The position numbers and the translations under genes are program-made. DNA of 50,276 nucleotides. It comes from Rhodospirillaceae bacterium. Lineage in GTDB: Bacteria; Pseudomonadota; Alphaproteobacteria; GCA-2721365. Positions 39,948 through 47,530 of this stretch are shown piece by piece. The DNA lies in contig PBKC01000094.1 in assembly GCA_002721365.1 (NCBI GenBank), positions 1 through 50,276 on the forward strand, written 5' to 3'. The notes beneath the pieces are model-generated. The model had not been told where the DNA came from, made no database searches, and worked only from the letters and a program-made list of their open reading frames with translations. The first letter of the stretch is position 1. Every line of letters starts with the position of its first letter.

Positions 39948-42937
39948 CTGTTCGCCCCTTCCTCTGGTCCCTTCATATCCTTTTCCGAAAGGCCCGCTGC
40001 CGGCAACGACGGCGAAGCCAGGACCCCTTTCAGGGTCTCGTTGGCCACCAGGGCGGATGCGGCGATGGCGCAGGCGGCGGCGACATCCTGGGGGCGGAGC
40101 GCCGCTGTTCCCAGGATGCGTCGTGTCCCCGGCAGAAGGGCGCCCAACAGTTGCAGCCCGACCAGACCGGCGACGGTCGCCGCGAGCGGCCGATTGCCGG
40201 TTCGCCAAGTCGACAGCATCGTCCGTGTTTCCGACCGTGACGCCAGCGCGTGAAAGAGCTGGGCGAGGGTGAGGGTCATGAAGGCCATGCCGCGAGGACC
40301 GTCGACGCCGGGGAAACGCCGGCGGCCGTAACCGTAGCCGCCCAGGGCGGCCAGCGTGATGACCGCGCCCTCACGGGCAATGGTCGCGAAGTCGCGGCTG
40401 CGCAGGATCGGTTCCTGCGGGTCGCGGGGCGGCTGCGCCATCAGCCCCTCCTCCGGCGGATCGAGGGCGAGGGCGATCGCCGGCGCCACGTCGGTGGCGA
40501 GATTGATCCATAGGAGCTGAACCGGGGTCAGCGGCTCGCCGAGGCGGAGGCCGACGGCGGCGAGCTCGACCAGGATCTCGCTGGAATTGGTCGCCAGCAG
40601 GAAGCGGATCGACTTGCGCACGTTCTGATAGATCGCGCGGCCCCGCTCGACCGCGGTCACCATGGTGGGCAGCGCATCGTCGGTGAGGACCAGATCGGAG
40701 GCTTCGCGCGCCGCTTCGGTGCCGGTGCCCATGGCGATGCCGATATCCGCCGCCCGCAGGGCCGGACTGTCGTTGATGCCGTCGCCGGTCATGGCGACGA
40801 CCTGACCGCTGTGCTGAAGCGCCTGCACGATCTGAAGCTTGTGGGCGGGACCCACGCGGGCGAAGACGTGGGTCTTGTCGGCAAGGGCGGCGAGGACCTT
40901 CGGATCCAGCTCGTCGAGATGCCGTCCTTCCAGGATCTCGACGGGTTCGCCCTTGGACAGGTCCACCTGCCGGGCGATCGCATAGGCCGTCGCGGTCTGG
41001 TCGCCAGTGATCATCACCGTGCGGATGCCGGCGGCGTGGAAGCGGCCGAGCAGCGCCCGCATCTCCGGTCGGACCGGATCGGCGAGGCCGACCAGCCCCA
41101 ACCAGACATAGTCCGGCTCACTGTCTCCGGACTCCATCATCGCCTCGGCGAAGCCCAGAACCCGCAGGCCTTCCGCCGCCAGCCGCTCGTTTTCGGCCGT
41201 CAGATGTTCGATCATCGCCGCGTCCAACGGCACGGTCGCGCCGTCGACGAGCGCCTTGTTCGCCAGCCGCAGCACGTCGGCCGGGCTACCCTTCACCGCG
41301 ACCCAGGTTTCGCCACCGGGCTTCTGGTGCCGGGTCGCCATGAACCGGCGGGTTTCGCTGCGGGCCCGCATCGAGATCAGCGGATGCGCCTCGCGCAGGG
41401 CGACCGGGTCCAGACCGGTGTCGATCGCGACATGGATGAGGGCGCTTTCCGTCGCCGATCCCGTAACCCGAAAACCGCCGCCGGCCTGGGCGGTGACGTC
41501 GGCGTCGCTGCACAGCACTCCGACGGCCAGCAACTGGCGAAGGCCGTCTTCGTCCGCTGCCTGAGCGGCCGGGGTGCCGGCGGCGAAGCGATGCTCGCGA
41601 CCGTCGACGAGCACGGTATCGACCGCCATGCGGTTCAGGGTCAGGGTCCCCGTCTTGTCGAAGCAGACGGTCTGGACCGACCCCAGGGTCTCGATCGCGT
41701 CCAGCCGCCTGACGGCCGCATGGTCGCGCGCCATGTCGCGGATGCCGAGCGCCATGGTCACGGTGGCGACGGTGGACAGGCCCTCGGGCAGGGCCGCAAC
41801 AGCGAGCGATGCCGCGCTCTTCACCAAAGCGAGGGGCGGCAGGCCGCGAAGCAGGCCGAGTCCCACCATGCCGCCAACGCAGGCGAGGCTGCCCCACACC
41901 AGCTGCCGGCTCATTTCGTCGAGCTGGCGTTGTTTCGGCGTTTCCGGCGGCCGAGCGGATGCCGCCAGCCGCTGGATGCGGCCGAGCTCCGTCCGCGGGC
42001 CGGTGGCGACGACGACGGCCCGGCCGCTGCCGCCGGTCACCGCCGTTCCCTTGAAGACCATGCAGGTACGGTCGCCGAGCGCGACCGTCGCGGCGGCGAT
42101 GGCGTCGACGGATTTGCGGACCGGCACGCTTTCCCCGGTCAGCAACGCCTCGTCGATGGTCAGGTCGCGACAGGCGATCAGCCGCGCGTCGGCGGCGACG
42201 AGATGTCCGGGGGCCAGGACGAGGATGTCGCCCGGCACCACCGCTTCGGTCGGGACGTGGTGGACGACGCCGTTCCGCAGCACCGAGGCTTCCGGCTGGC
42301 TGATCACGCCGAGCGAGGCGATCATGCGCTCGGCCTTTGATTCTGTGGTGTAGCCGAGACCAGTATTGAGGGCGATCACGCCGAGGATCAGAGCCGCGTC
42401 GAGGATACCGCCGGTTGCCAGCGACAGGACGGCCGAGCCGGCCAGTAAGGCCGTGGGCAGGCTCGCCACCTGCTCGCGGAGGATCGTAGTCCACGGACGG
42501 CCGTGCTGGGTGGCGAAGGCATTGGCCCCCCATCGCCTCAAGGCAGCGGCGGCCGCGGCATCGGACAGACCCGACACGCCATCGCCTCCGAAGGCCGTCA
42601 TCGCCGCTTCCGCGCTTTCGCGGGACCAGTCCTTGCCGTCGTCGGAAGCCTGCGAGACGACGGGAAGCGCGGGCTGTTCGACGGGCGTGCTTTCCGGCTC
42701 GGTAGAACGAAGGGGGTCGAGAGCCCGCTCGACCAGCCGGCCGATCTCTGCGGCGGTCAGCGGGGGGCGAAATCTGACGAGAAGGTTTCCCGACCAGATG
42801 CTCGCCCGAACCTCCGTGATGGTGGGCTCGCGCCGCAGAAGCGCTTCAAGGCGGATGGCGAGAGGCGTGTTGTGGCGGAGGGGCTCGATCGCCAGCCGCA
42901 CGCGGCCCGGAACGGAATCGTGGACGATGCGGCTCAC
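39944..42937 (-). CDS. Cation-transporting P-type ATPase with N-terminal HMA2-like domain
   Basis: A 997-residue P-type ATPase from GTG 42937. Residues 1-75 are an HMA2-like domain (HDSVPGRVRLAI). A cation-ATPase N-terminal segment follows (LSDAAAAAALRRWGANAF). The actuator domain contains LTIDEALLTGESVPV. TM4 has AALPEGLS, a P2-type pattern rather than the CPC of heavy-metal P1B pumps. The phosphorylation site is CFDKTGTLTLNR and the hinge is VAMTGDGINDSPAL. C-terminal helices (LLWINLATDVAPAIALALDPPEEG) resemble Ca/Mg-type and CtpC-related enzymes. The ion is not predictable; Mn, Zn, Ca or Mg are candidates. It is co-translated with the MetK-like protein and near two further HMA2 proteins and a PacL-like protein. 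Confidence 0.93.
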   Translation of the reverse strand: MSRIVHDSVPGRVRLAIEPLRHNTPLAIRLEALLRREPTITEVRASIWSGNLLVRFRPPLTAAEIGRLVERALDPLRSTEPESTPVEQPALPVVSQASDDGKDWSRESAEAAMTAFGGDGVSGLSDAAAAAALRRWGANAFATQHGRPWTTILREQVASLPTALLAGSAVLSLATGGILDAALILGVIALNTGLGYTTESKAERMIASLGVISQPEASVLRNGVVHHVPTEAVVPGDILVLAPGHLVAADARLIACRDLTIDEALLTGESVPVRKSVDAIAAATVALGDRTCMVFKGTAVTGGSGRAVVVATGPRTELGRIQRLAASARPPETPKQRQLDEMSRQLVWGSLACVGGMVGLGLLRGLPPLALVKSAASLAVAALPEGLSTVATVTMALGIRDMARDHAAVRRLDAIETLGSVQTVCFDKTGTLTLNRMAVDTVLVDGREHRFAAGTPAAQAADEDGLRQLLAVGVLCSDADVTAQAGGGFRVTGSATESALIHVAIDTGLDPVALREAHPLISMRARSETRRFMATRHQKPGGETWVAVKGSPADVLRLANKALVDGATVPLDAAMIEHLTAENERLAAEGLRVLGFAEAMMESGDSEPDYVWLGLVGLADPVRPEMRALLGRFHAAGIRTVMITGDQTATAYAIARQVDLSKGEPVEILEGRHLDELDPKVLAALADKTHVFARVGPAHKLQIVQALQHSGQVVAMTGDGINDSPALRAADIGIAMGTGTEAAREASDLVLTDDALPTMVTAVERGRAIYQNVRKSIRFLLATNSSEILVELAAVGLRLGEPLTPVQLLWINLATDVAPAIALALDPPEEGLMAQPPRDPQEPILRSRDFATIAREGAVITLAALGGYGYGRRRFPGVDGPRGMAFMTLTLAQLFHALASRSETRTMLSTWRTGNRPLAATVAGLVGLQLLGALLPGTRRILGTAALRPQDVAAACAIAASALVANETLKGVLASPSLPAAGLSEKDMKGPEEGANR

Positions 42938-43269
42938 GGGGAAGGCTCCCGCAAGCGTTCGGGGTGGGACGAGCAGAGAACCTCCGTCATTGCGCCCGAT
43001 ATGTCCCGCGTCGGCTCATGAAGGCTGAACGGCTTGGGTGGAGAGTTCGAGGCCGTGACGGAGACGGTGCGGCCCGTTTCGCTTCATCATGTCCTTCACG
43101 GGCGGAGCTCGGTCCTCGGCGTGGCGTTCTCAGCCATCTTATCGGCGTTCCAGAGGGGGCGTTGCAAGAGCCGGGGCTCGTCCAGACGGCCGCGCACCCT
43201 GACATGGCGGCGGTCTCAGGGAGGTGAAGTTCTCGTTACGGTGCCGGACCGCCTGGTTGCCGGAAGGGA
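42938..43269. other. Intergenic region upstream of the P-type ATPase
   Basis: A 332-bp stretch with only short overlapping open frames on both strands, none with convincing starts or composition. It separates two minus-strand genes and should hold the promoter of the ATPase-MetK pair. I see no clear -35/-10 or palindrome. Confidence 0.5.
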
Positions 43270-43923
43270 CTACCCTGTGGCGTCGAGGATCGTGTCGTAG
43301 TCGTCGGCGAGGTCGGTGCGGACCAGGGCGGCAAGCAGTCGCGGGTAGTCCTCTCGGTCGACCAGCTGGGCGAGCGACGCCGCGTCGTCGGCCAGGCCGA
43401 GCCGCTTCGCGGCGGCAATCGCCTTCTTGTCAGAGAAGGGGTAGAGCTCCGGCCACACGACCTGGACCTCGCGCATGAAGATGTCCGCGCCGACATCGCC
43501 GATGCCCTTGAAGTCCTTCAACAGTCGCCGCTCTTCATCGGGCTCTGTCCCGGCCTGCTCGCGCAGGCGCCGCAAGTCACCCTGATACCTGTCGCGCATT
43601 ATCACGGCGACGTCGCCCAGCATGCGGGAGGTGCTCTCGTCATAGCGGGCATAGCCGGAGCGGTTGAGGACGCGGGTTCGTTCCTCCCAACTGCTCGCGG
43701 CCATCTTTTCGGCCGTGGTCCAGCCTGTGTCGGTGAGGGCGCGCGCTGCGGATATTGCCTGCTTGGCGCCGATACGGGCGCTGAACAGGATCGATGCGCA
43801 CAGCCAGCGGAACAGGGGAGAGGGCGTGTTGCGGGAGAGGTCGATGCCGATTTCCTCGGCGAAGGTCCGGCCGTGGCGCTCGAGAAGCGCCGCCACCACG
43901 TCCGTCTTCGCCGGTTTGGCCAT
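43270..43923 (-). CDS. Endonuclease III-like HhH protein lacking the catalytic Lys and Fe-S cluster
   Basis: 217 residues. ATG 43923 follows GGGGAGG. The fold is of the HhH-GPD superfamily: FRWLCASILFSARIGAKQAISAARAL, then WEERTRVLNRSGYARYDEST, and the helix-hairpin-helix LKDFKGIGDVGADIFMRE. Endonuclease III has a catalytic Lys in GVGRKTA; here the matching position in GIGDVGA is not Lys. A plausible catalytic Asp remains in YPFSDKKAI. There are no C-terminal cysteines for a 4Fe-4S cluster. It may be a monofunctional glycosylase or a DNA-binding relative. Confidence 0.8.
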   Translation of the reverse strand: MAKPAKTDVVAALLERHGRTFAEEIGIDLSRNTPSPLFRWLCASILFSARIGAKQAISAARALTDTGWTTAEKMAASSWEERTRVLNRSGYARYDESTSRMLGDVAVIMRDRYQGDLRRLREQAGTEPDEERRLLKDFKGIGDVGADIFMREVQVVWPELYPFSDKKAIAAAKRLGLADDAASLAQLVDREDYPRLLAALVRTDLADDYDTILDATG

Positions 43924-43955
43924 CTATACCTCCCCGTGCCGGACCGGCAAGTCGC

Positions 43956-44564
43956 TCAGGTCAGTCCGGCCCATGCCGATGTCCACAGCATGTAGGCCGC
44001 GACCGCGGCGGCCGTGGAGACCACCACACCAGCCAGGATCCATGCCCCGTCATCCGCCGTCACGCCGATGCCGATGATGGTGACGGCTGCTGCCGGCAGC
44101 ATCACGCCCCAGGGAACGAGGGCCAGCGGATACATCAGGATCGCCATCAGGACCGCGCACAGCATGGCGATACGGAAGCCGAAGCCGCCCGCCATGAAGG
44201 AAAGACGCGGGCTGAGCACGGTGTCGATCTTCTCCAGGACCGGGCGGACGCGCTTCATTCCTTCTTCCAGCGGCTGGCGCTTGAAGGAGAGGTCGTTGAG
44301 CGTCTTGGGCAGCCAGGGCGATTTGCGGCCGAACAGAGCCTGCACGGCAATGACGGCGATGATCGCGCCGGTCACGACGGATACGCCGGGAATCGCGCCG
44401 ATCAGAGGTGCGAGCGCGACCAGGGCCGGAAGCAGCAGCAGCGGGCCGAACGCCCGGCCGGCGGACGCGTCGATCACCTCGCCGACGGTGACTGTCTCGC
44501 CGCTGGTCCGGTCGATGGTGCGGTCGGCGATCTCATGCAGTGACTCGGCTTTCTGTTGCGCCAA
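43956..44564 (-). CDS. Exopolysaccharide synthesis ExoD family protein
   Basis: 202 residues from TTG 44564, with GGAGGA 10 nt upstream. The ExoD pattern is clear: VTVGEVIDASAGRAFGPLLLLPALVALAPLIGAIPGV, then a cytosolic loop with FGRKSPWLPKTLNDLSF, and further membrane helices at about 125-145, 148-165 and 172-195. ExoD affects exopolysaccharide production and alkali tolerance in rhizobia by an unknown mechanism. It stands 32 bp from the HhH gene, on the same strand. Confidence 0.92.
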   Translation of the reverse strand: MAQQKAESLHEIADRTIDRTSGETVTVGEVIDASAGRAFGPLLLLPALVALAPLIGAIPGVSVVTGAIIAVIAVQALFGRKSPWLPKTLNDLSFKRQPLEEGMKRVRPVLEKIDTVLSPRLSFMAGGFGFRIAMLCAVLMAILMYPLALVPWGVMLPAAAVTIIGIGVTADDGAWILAGVVVSTAAAVAAYMLWTSAWAGLT

Positions 44565-44718
44565 GGTGGCTCTGTCCTCCGTTCAAGACGACCGATTCGC
44601 CGCCTGTCGGCGATCGCCTGTCTGAAGTCGGAACGATCTCGGCGCGGTTCCGTTCCGTTTCCGCGTCGAATTCACAAAAGGGCAGCGATGCGGGCGAGGC
44701 CGCTGTCGCCCGTCCGCC

Positions 44719-45633
44719 TTACTCGGGCAGGGGGATGAATTCGCTCTCGTTCGGCACTGGGTTGAAGCGTCCCTGCTTCCAGTCTTCCTTCGCCTGCTCG
44801 ATGCGTTCCTTGCGCGAGGAGACGAAGTTCCACCAGATGTGGCGCGGTCCTTCGAGGGCGGCACCGCCCAGGAACATCATCCGGCAGGGGGCGAGGGCGC
44901 GGACGGCGATGCGGTCGCCGGGCCGGAAGATCAGCAGGGCCGGGCCGTCGAACCGCTCGCCGGCGATGTCGACCGCCCCTTCGACCACATAGACCGCCCG
45001 TTCCTCGTAGTCGGGATCGAGCGGGACCAAGGCGCCGGCCTCGGCAGTTACCTCGACGTAGAACCAGTCCGACAGCATGCCGACCGGCGAAGTCGCCCCG
45101 AAGGCGCTTCCGGCGATCACCCGCGCCTTGATGCCGCCGTCCTCGACGGTGGGGAGCGAGGCTGCCGGGAAATGCTGGAAGCCCGGCGCGGCCTCCTCAT
45201 GGGCCTCCGGCAGGGCGATCCAGCTCTGGATGCCGAACATCGCTTCGCCCGTCTCCCGTGCGCTCATCGGCGTCCGCTCGCTGTGGGCGATGCCGCGGCC
45301 GGCGGTCATCAGGTTCATCGCGCCGGGGGTGATCTCGAGCGCGTTGCCCTCGCTGTCGCGATGCATGATCCGCCCGTCGAACAGATAGGTGACGGTGGCG
45401 AGGCCGATATGGGGATGGGGCCGTACGTCGATTCCCTGTCCCGGCGCGAAGCGCACCGGTCCCATCTGGTCGAAGAAGATGAACGGCCCGACCAGGCGCC
45501 GCTTGGCGTGGGGCAGGGCGCGCCGCACCTCGAAGCCGCCGAGGTCGCGGGCGCGCGGCACGATGACGAGGTCGAGGGCGTTGCAGGACTGCTCGTCGCC
45601 GAGCGTCGGATCTTCGGCAGGCTGCCAGCTCAT
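44719..45633 (-). CDS. Pirin family protein
   Basis: 304 residues of two cupin domains. The N-terminal pirin domain has FFDQMGPVRFAPGQG and the metal-binding set RPHPHIGLATVTYLFDG, followed by HRDSEGN and ITPGAMNLMTAGRGIAHSER. The C-terminal pirin domain (about 185-290) has YEERAVYVVEGAVDIAG. Bacterial pirins bind Fe or Ni, and some have quercetinase activity. Nothing here fixes the substrate. The ATG is 45633. The gene is divergent from the fecI-type gene. Confidence 0.94.
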   Translation of the reverse strand: MSWQPAEDPTLGDEQSCNALDLVIVPRARDLGGFEVRRALPHAKRRLVGPFIFFDQMGPVRFAPGQGIDVRPHPHIGLATVTYLFDGRIMHRDSEGNALEITPGAMNLMTAGRGIAHSERTPMSARETGEAMFGIQSWIALPEAHEEAAPGFQHFPAASLPTVEDGGIKARVIAGSAFGATSPVGMLSDWFYVEVTAEAGALVPLDPDYEERAVYVVEGAVDIAGERFDGPALLIFRPGDRIAVRALAPCRMMFLGGAALEGPRHIWWNFVSSRKERIEQAKEDWKQGRFNPVPNESEFIPLPE

Positions 45634-45726
45634 GGCGAGTACTCCGGATAGGCGCCGCCTGTTTTGCGACGCAGCATTCTACCACCGCGACGGGACGAAG
45701 AGCCGTCCGCCGTTCGACAAAGAAGT

Positions 45727-45744
45727 TGCGAGTCATTCGCATTT
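45727..45744 (+). promoter_or_regulatory. Fur-box-like palindrome before fecI
   Basis: TTGCGAGTCATTCGCATT contains the inverted repeat TGCGA-GTCAT-TCGCA (45728-45742). Its complement reads as GCGAATGACTCGC, like Fur boxes before iron-uptake genes. It sits 41 bp upstream of the GTG of the sigma factor gene, where a Fur or RirA/Irr-type regulator could repress it. The binding protein is inferred. Confidence 0.6.
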
Positions 45745-45784
45745 CAATTAAGGCGGTTCAGGAAAGGTTGATGGCGGGGCAGCT

Positions 45785-46285
45785 GTGCCGGGCAACGACT
45801 TGCAGGCCCTCTATCTCGAACACGGGCCGGAGATCAGGCGCTATCTGGCGCGACGGATCTCCTGTGCGGACACGGCGCAGGAACTGGTCCACGAGATATT
45901 CCTGCGTCTGCTCCGCATGCGGCAGGTCGAGCCCATCGACGATCCCAGGGCCTATCTCTATCGGATCGCCGCCAATCTGGTGGCCGACCATTTCCGGCGC
46001 GAGAACGGGCAGCGCCGGGCCGACGGCGCCGATCTGCTGGACGGGATCGCGGATACGGCGCCGGGCCAGGAGCGGACGGTGCTGGCGCGGGACGAGGTGC
46101 GGCGGCTGGAGAGGGCGATCGACGAGATGCCGCCGCGCCGGCGGGAGATTTTCCTGCTGCACAAGTTCGAGGGCTTGAGCTACGGCGAGATCGCCGAGCG
46201 CCTGGGCATCGCCAAGAACACAGTCATGGTCCAGATGATGCGGGCGCTGGCCCACTGCCGCGACCGCCTCGCCGAGGACGACTGA
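45785..46285 (+). CDS. fecI: FecI-type ECF sigma factor
   Basis: 166 residues from GTG 45785. Region 2 (LYLEHGPEIRRYLARRISCA, then ELVHEIFLRLLRM and DDPRAYLYRIAANLVADHFRRE) and region 4 (IDEMPPRRREIFLLHKFEGLSYGEIAERLGIAKNTVMVQMMRAL) match the FecI family closely. It is followed by fecR and a FecA-type receptor gene, the standard surface-signalling triad. It should recognise the GTAATGG-N16-CGTC promoters before those two genes. Its own expression is probably iron-controlled through the palindrome upstream. Confidence 0.95.
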   Translation: MPGNDLQALYLEHGPEIRRYLARRISCADTAQELVHEIFLRLLRMRQVEPIDDPRAYLYRIAANLVADHFRRENGQRRADGADLLDGIADTAPGQERTVLARDEVRRLERAIDEMPPRRREIFLLHKFEGLSYGEIAERLGIAKNTVMVQMMRALAHCRDRLAEDD

Positions 46286-46307
46286 CGAAAATTCCGCATT
46301 TTTCCGC

Positions 46308-46334
46308 GTAATGGTACTGGCGCAGCATTCCGTC
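46308..46334 (+). promoter_or_regulatory. FecI-type ECF promoter before fecR
   Basis: GTAATGG (46308-46314), 16 bp, then CGTC (46331-46334), preceded by a TTTTT tract. The same elements at the same spacing occur before the receptor gene at 47427-47453. Conservation of both elements and of their exact spacing in otherwise unlike sequence supports a common sigma factor. Confidence 0.65.
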
Positions 46335-46399
46335 CTCTTCCTCAGGGCGGGTCCGTCGAGACGGCGCCCCATCGGTGTCGGGGAGACAGGCGCGTCCGG

Positions 46400-47386
46400 A
46401 TGAACGGGAAGGAAGACAGCGTGGAGGACGCGGCGGTCGGGTGGTTCGTGCGGATGCGGGACGAGCCCGTGTCCGAATCCGACAGGGCGGCGTTCGCGAC
46501 CTGGCTCGCGGCCGATCCGGCCCATGCCGCGGCCTTCCACGACCTCGAACGTCTGTGGAGCGGTCTCGACCAGGTGGACCGGCGACCGCAGCCGGTGCCC
46601 GAAGCGTCCGCGCCGATCCCGTTCCCCCGGCCCGATGCCGATGCGCTGCATTCGCCCGCGCGTCGCGTCGTCCTGCGCCGCATGGCCGTCGCGGCCTCGA
46701 TTGCGGCGGTCGGCGGGCTCGGTGCCTATGTGGCGACATCGCCCGGCCTTTTGGCCGACTACGCCACCGCGGCCGGGGAGCAGCGGGCGGTCACCCTTCC
46801 CGACGGGTCGCGGCTGTTCCTCAACACGGCGAGCGCCGCTTCGGCGATGTTCGACCCGGTTCGGCGGCACGTCGTGCTGCATGCGGGCGAGGCCTATTTC
46901 GAGGTGGCCAAGGACGCGGCCCGTCCCTTCACGGTGGTGGCCGGGCCCGGCCGGCTCACCGTGCTCGGCACCGCGTTCTCGGTCAGGCACGAACCGGATG
47001 AGGTCGAGGTGCTGGTTGCCGAGAGCCGGGTGCGCGTGGCTGGTCCGGACGGCGGCAGTGCGGAACTCGGGCCGGGCTTCGGGGTGCGGGTCACCACATC
47101 CGGCCTCGGCCCGGTCGAATCGCGCGACATCCAGAACGCCCTCGCCTGGCGGCGCGGGCGGCTGGTCTTCGACGACGTCCCGCTGGCGGAGGTGCTGGCC
47201 GACCTCGAACGCTACCGCCGGGGACGGATCGTCGTCATGGACGAGGCCGTCCGCCATCTGCCGGTCACCGGCGCCTTCACCATCGCCAACCAGGACGGCG
47301 TGCTCGATTCGATCGAGCAGACCTTGCCGGTTCGTGTCGTCCGGGTGACCGACCTCCTGGTCCTCGTCTTCGCGAGGGACGCCTGA
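46400..47386 (+). CDS. fecR: FecR-type anti-sigma/sigma regulator
   Basis: 328 residues from ATG 46400. The cytosolic N-terminal FecR domain (AAVGWFVRMRDEPVSESDRAAFATWLAAD) binds the sigma factor. A membrane helix is at about 94-113 (RRMAVAASIAAVGGLGAYVA). The periplasmic FecR domain has LPDGSRLFLNTASAASA and HAGEAYFEVAKDAARPFTV. The C-terminal STN-like part (LAEVLADLERYRRGRIVV) contacts the receptor's signalling domain. It lies between the sigma gene and the receptor gene, in line with the Fec surface-signalling cascade. Confidence 0.95.
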   Translation: MNGKEDSVEDAAVGWFVRMRDEPVSESDRAAFATWLAADPAHAAAFHDLERLWSGLDQVDRRPQPVPEASAPIPFPRPDADALHSPARRVVLRRMAVAASIAAVGGLGAYVATSPGLLADYATAAGEQRAVTLPDGSRLFLNTASAASAMFDPVRRHVVLHAGEAYFEVAKDAARPFTVVAGPGRLTVLGTAFSVRHEPDEVEVLVAESRVRVAGPDGGSAELGPGFGVRVTTSGLGPVESRDIQNALAWRRGRLVFDDVPLAEVLADLERYRRGRIVVMDEAVRHLPVTGAFTIANQDGVLDSIEQTLPVRVVRVTDLLVLVFARDA

Positions 47387-47416
47387 TCGCCGGCGGGCGA
47401 TGACCGCAGTTTTTTT
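47386..47416 (+). terminator. Possible weak terminator after fecR
   Basis: ATCGCC-GGCG-GGCGAT forms a 6-bp stem directly after the fecR stop, with seven Ts starting 8 nt further on. The gap is long for an intrinsic terminator. The T tract may instead belong to the receptor promoter, since fecR's promoter also has one. Confidence 0.35.
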
Positions 47417-47426
47417 CATTGCCCGT

Positions 47427-47453
47427 GTAATGGCGGCCGTCGCGCGCCGCGTC
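47427..47453 (+). promoter_or_regulatory. FecI-type ECF promoter before the receptor gene
   Basis: GTAATGG (47427-47433), 16 bp, then CGTC (47450-47453), preceded by TTTTTTT. It matches the element before fecR in both boxes and spacing. It lies 77 bp before the receptor ATG. Confidence 0.65.
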
Positions 47454-47530
47454 TTCCTTCTCGAATGTGCAATTGAGAGGCACTCGCGATCCGGTGGTCG
47501 AGGGCGCCGCGAGAGGAAGGCCGGAGCGCG

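Noticed and set aside
39948..40208. N-terminal extension of the MetK gene to 40208
   Set aside because: It lies inside the ATPase gene. MetK proteins begin close to the ATG at 39947, which overlaps the ATPase stop.
42964..43227. Small open frames in the gap upstream of the P-type ATPase
   Set aside because: Several overlap on both strands, with no good ribosome site or domain.
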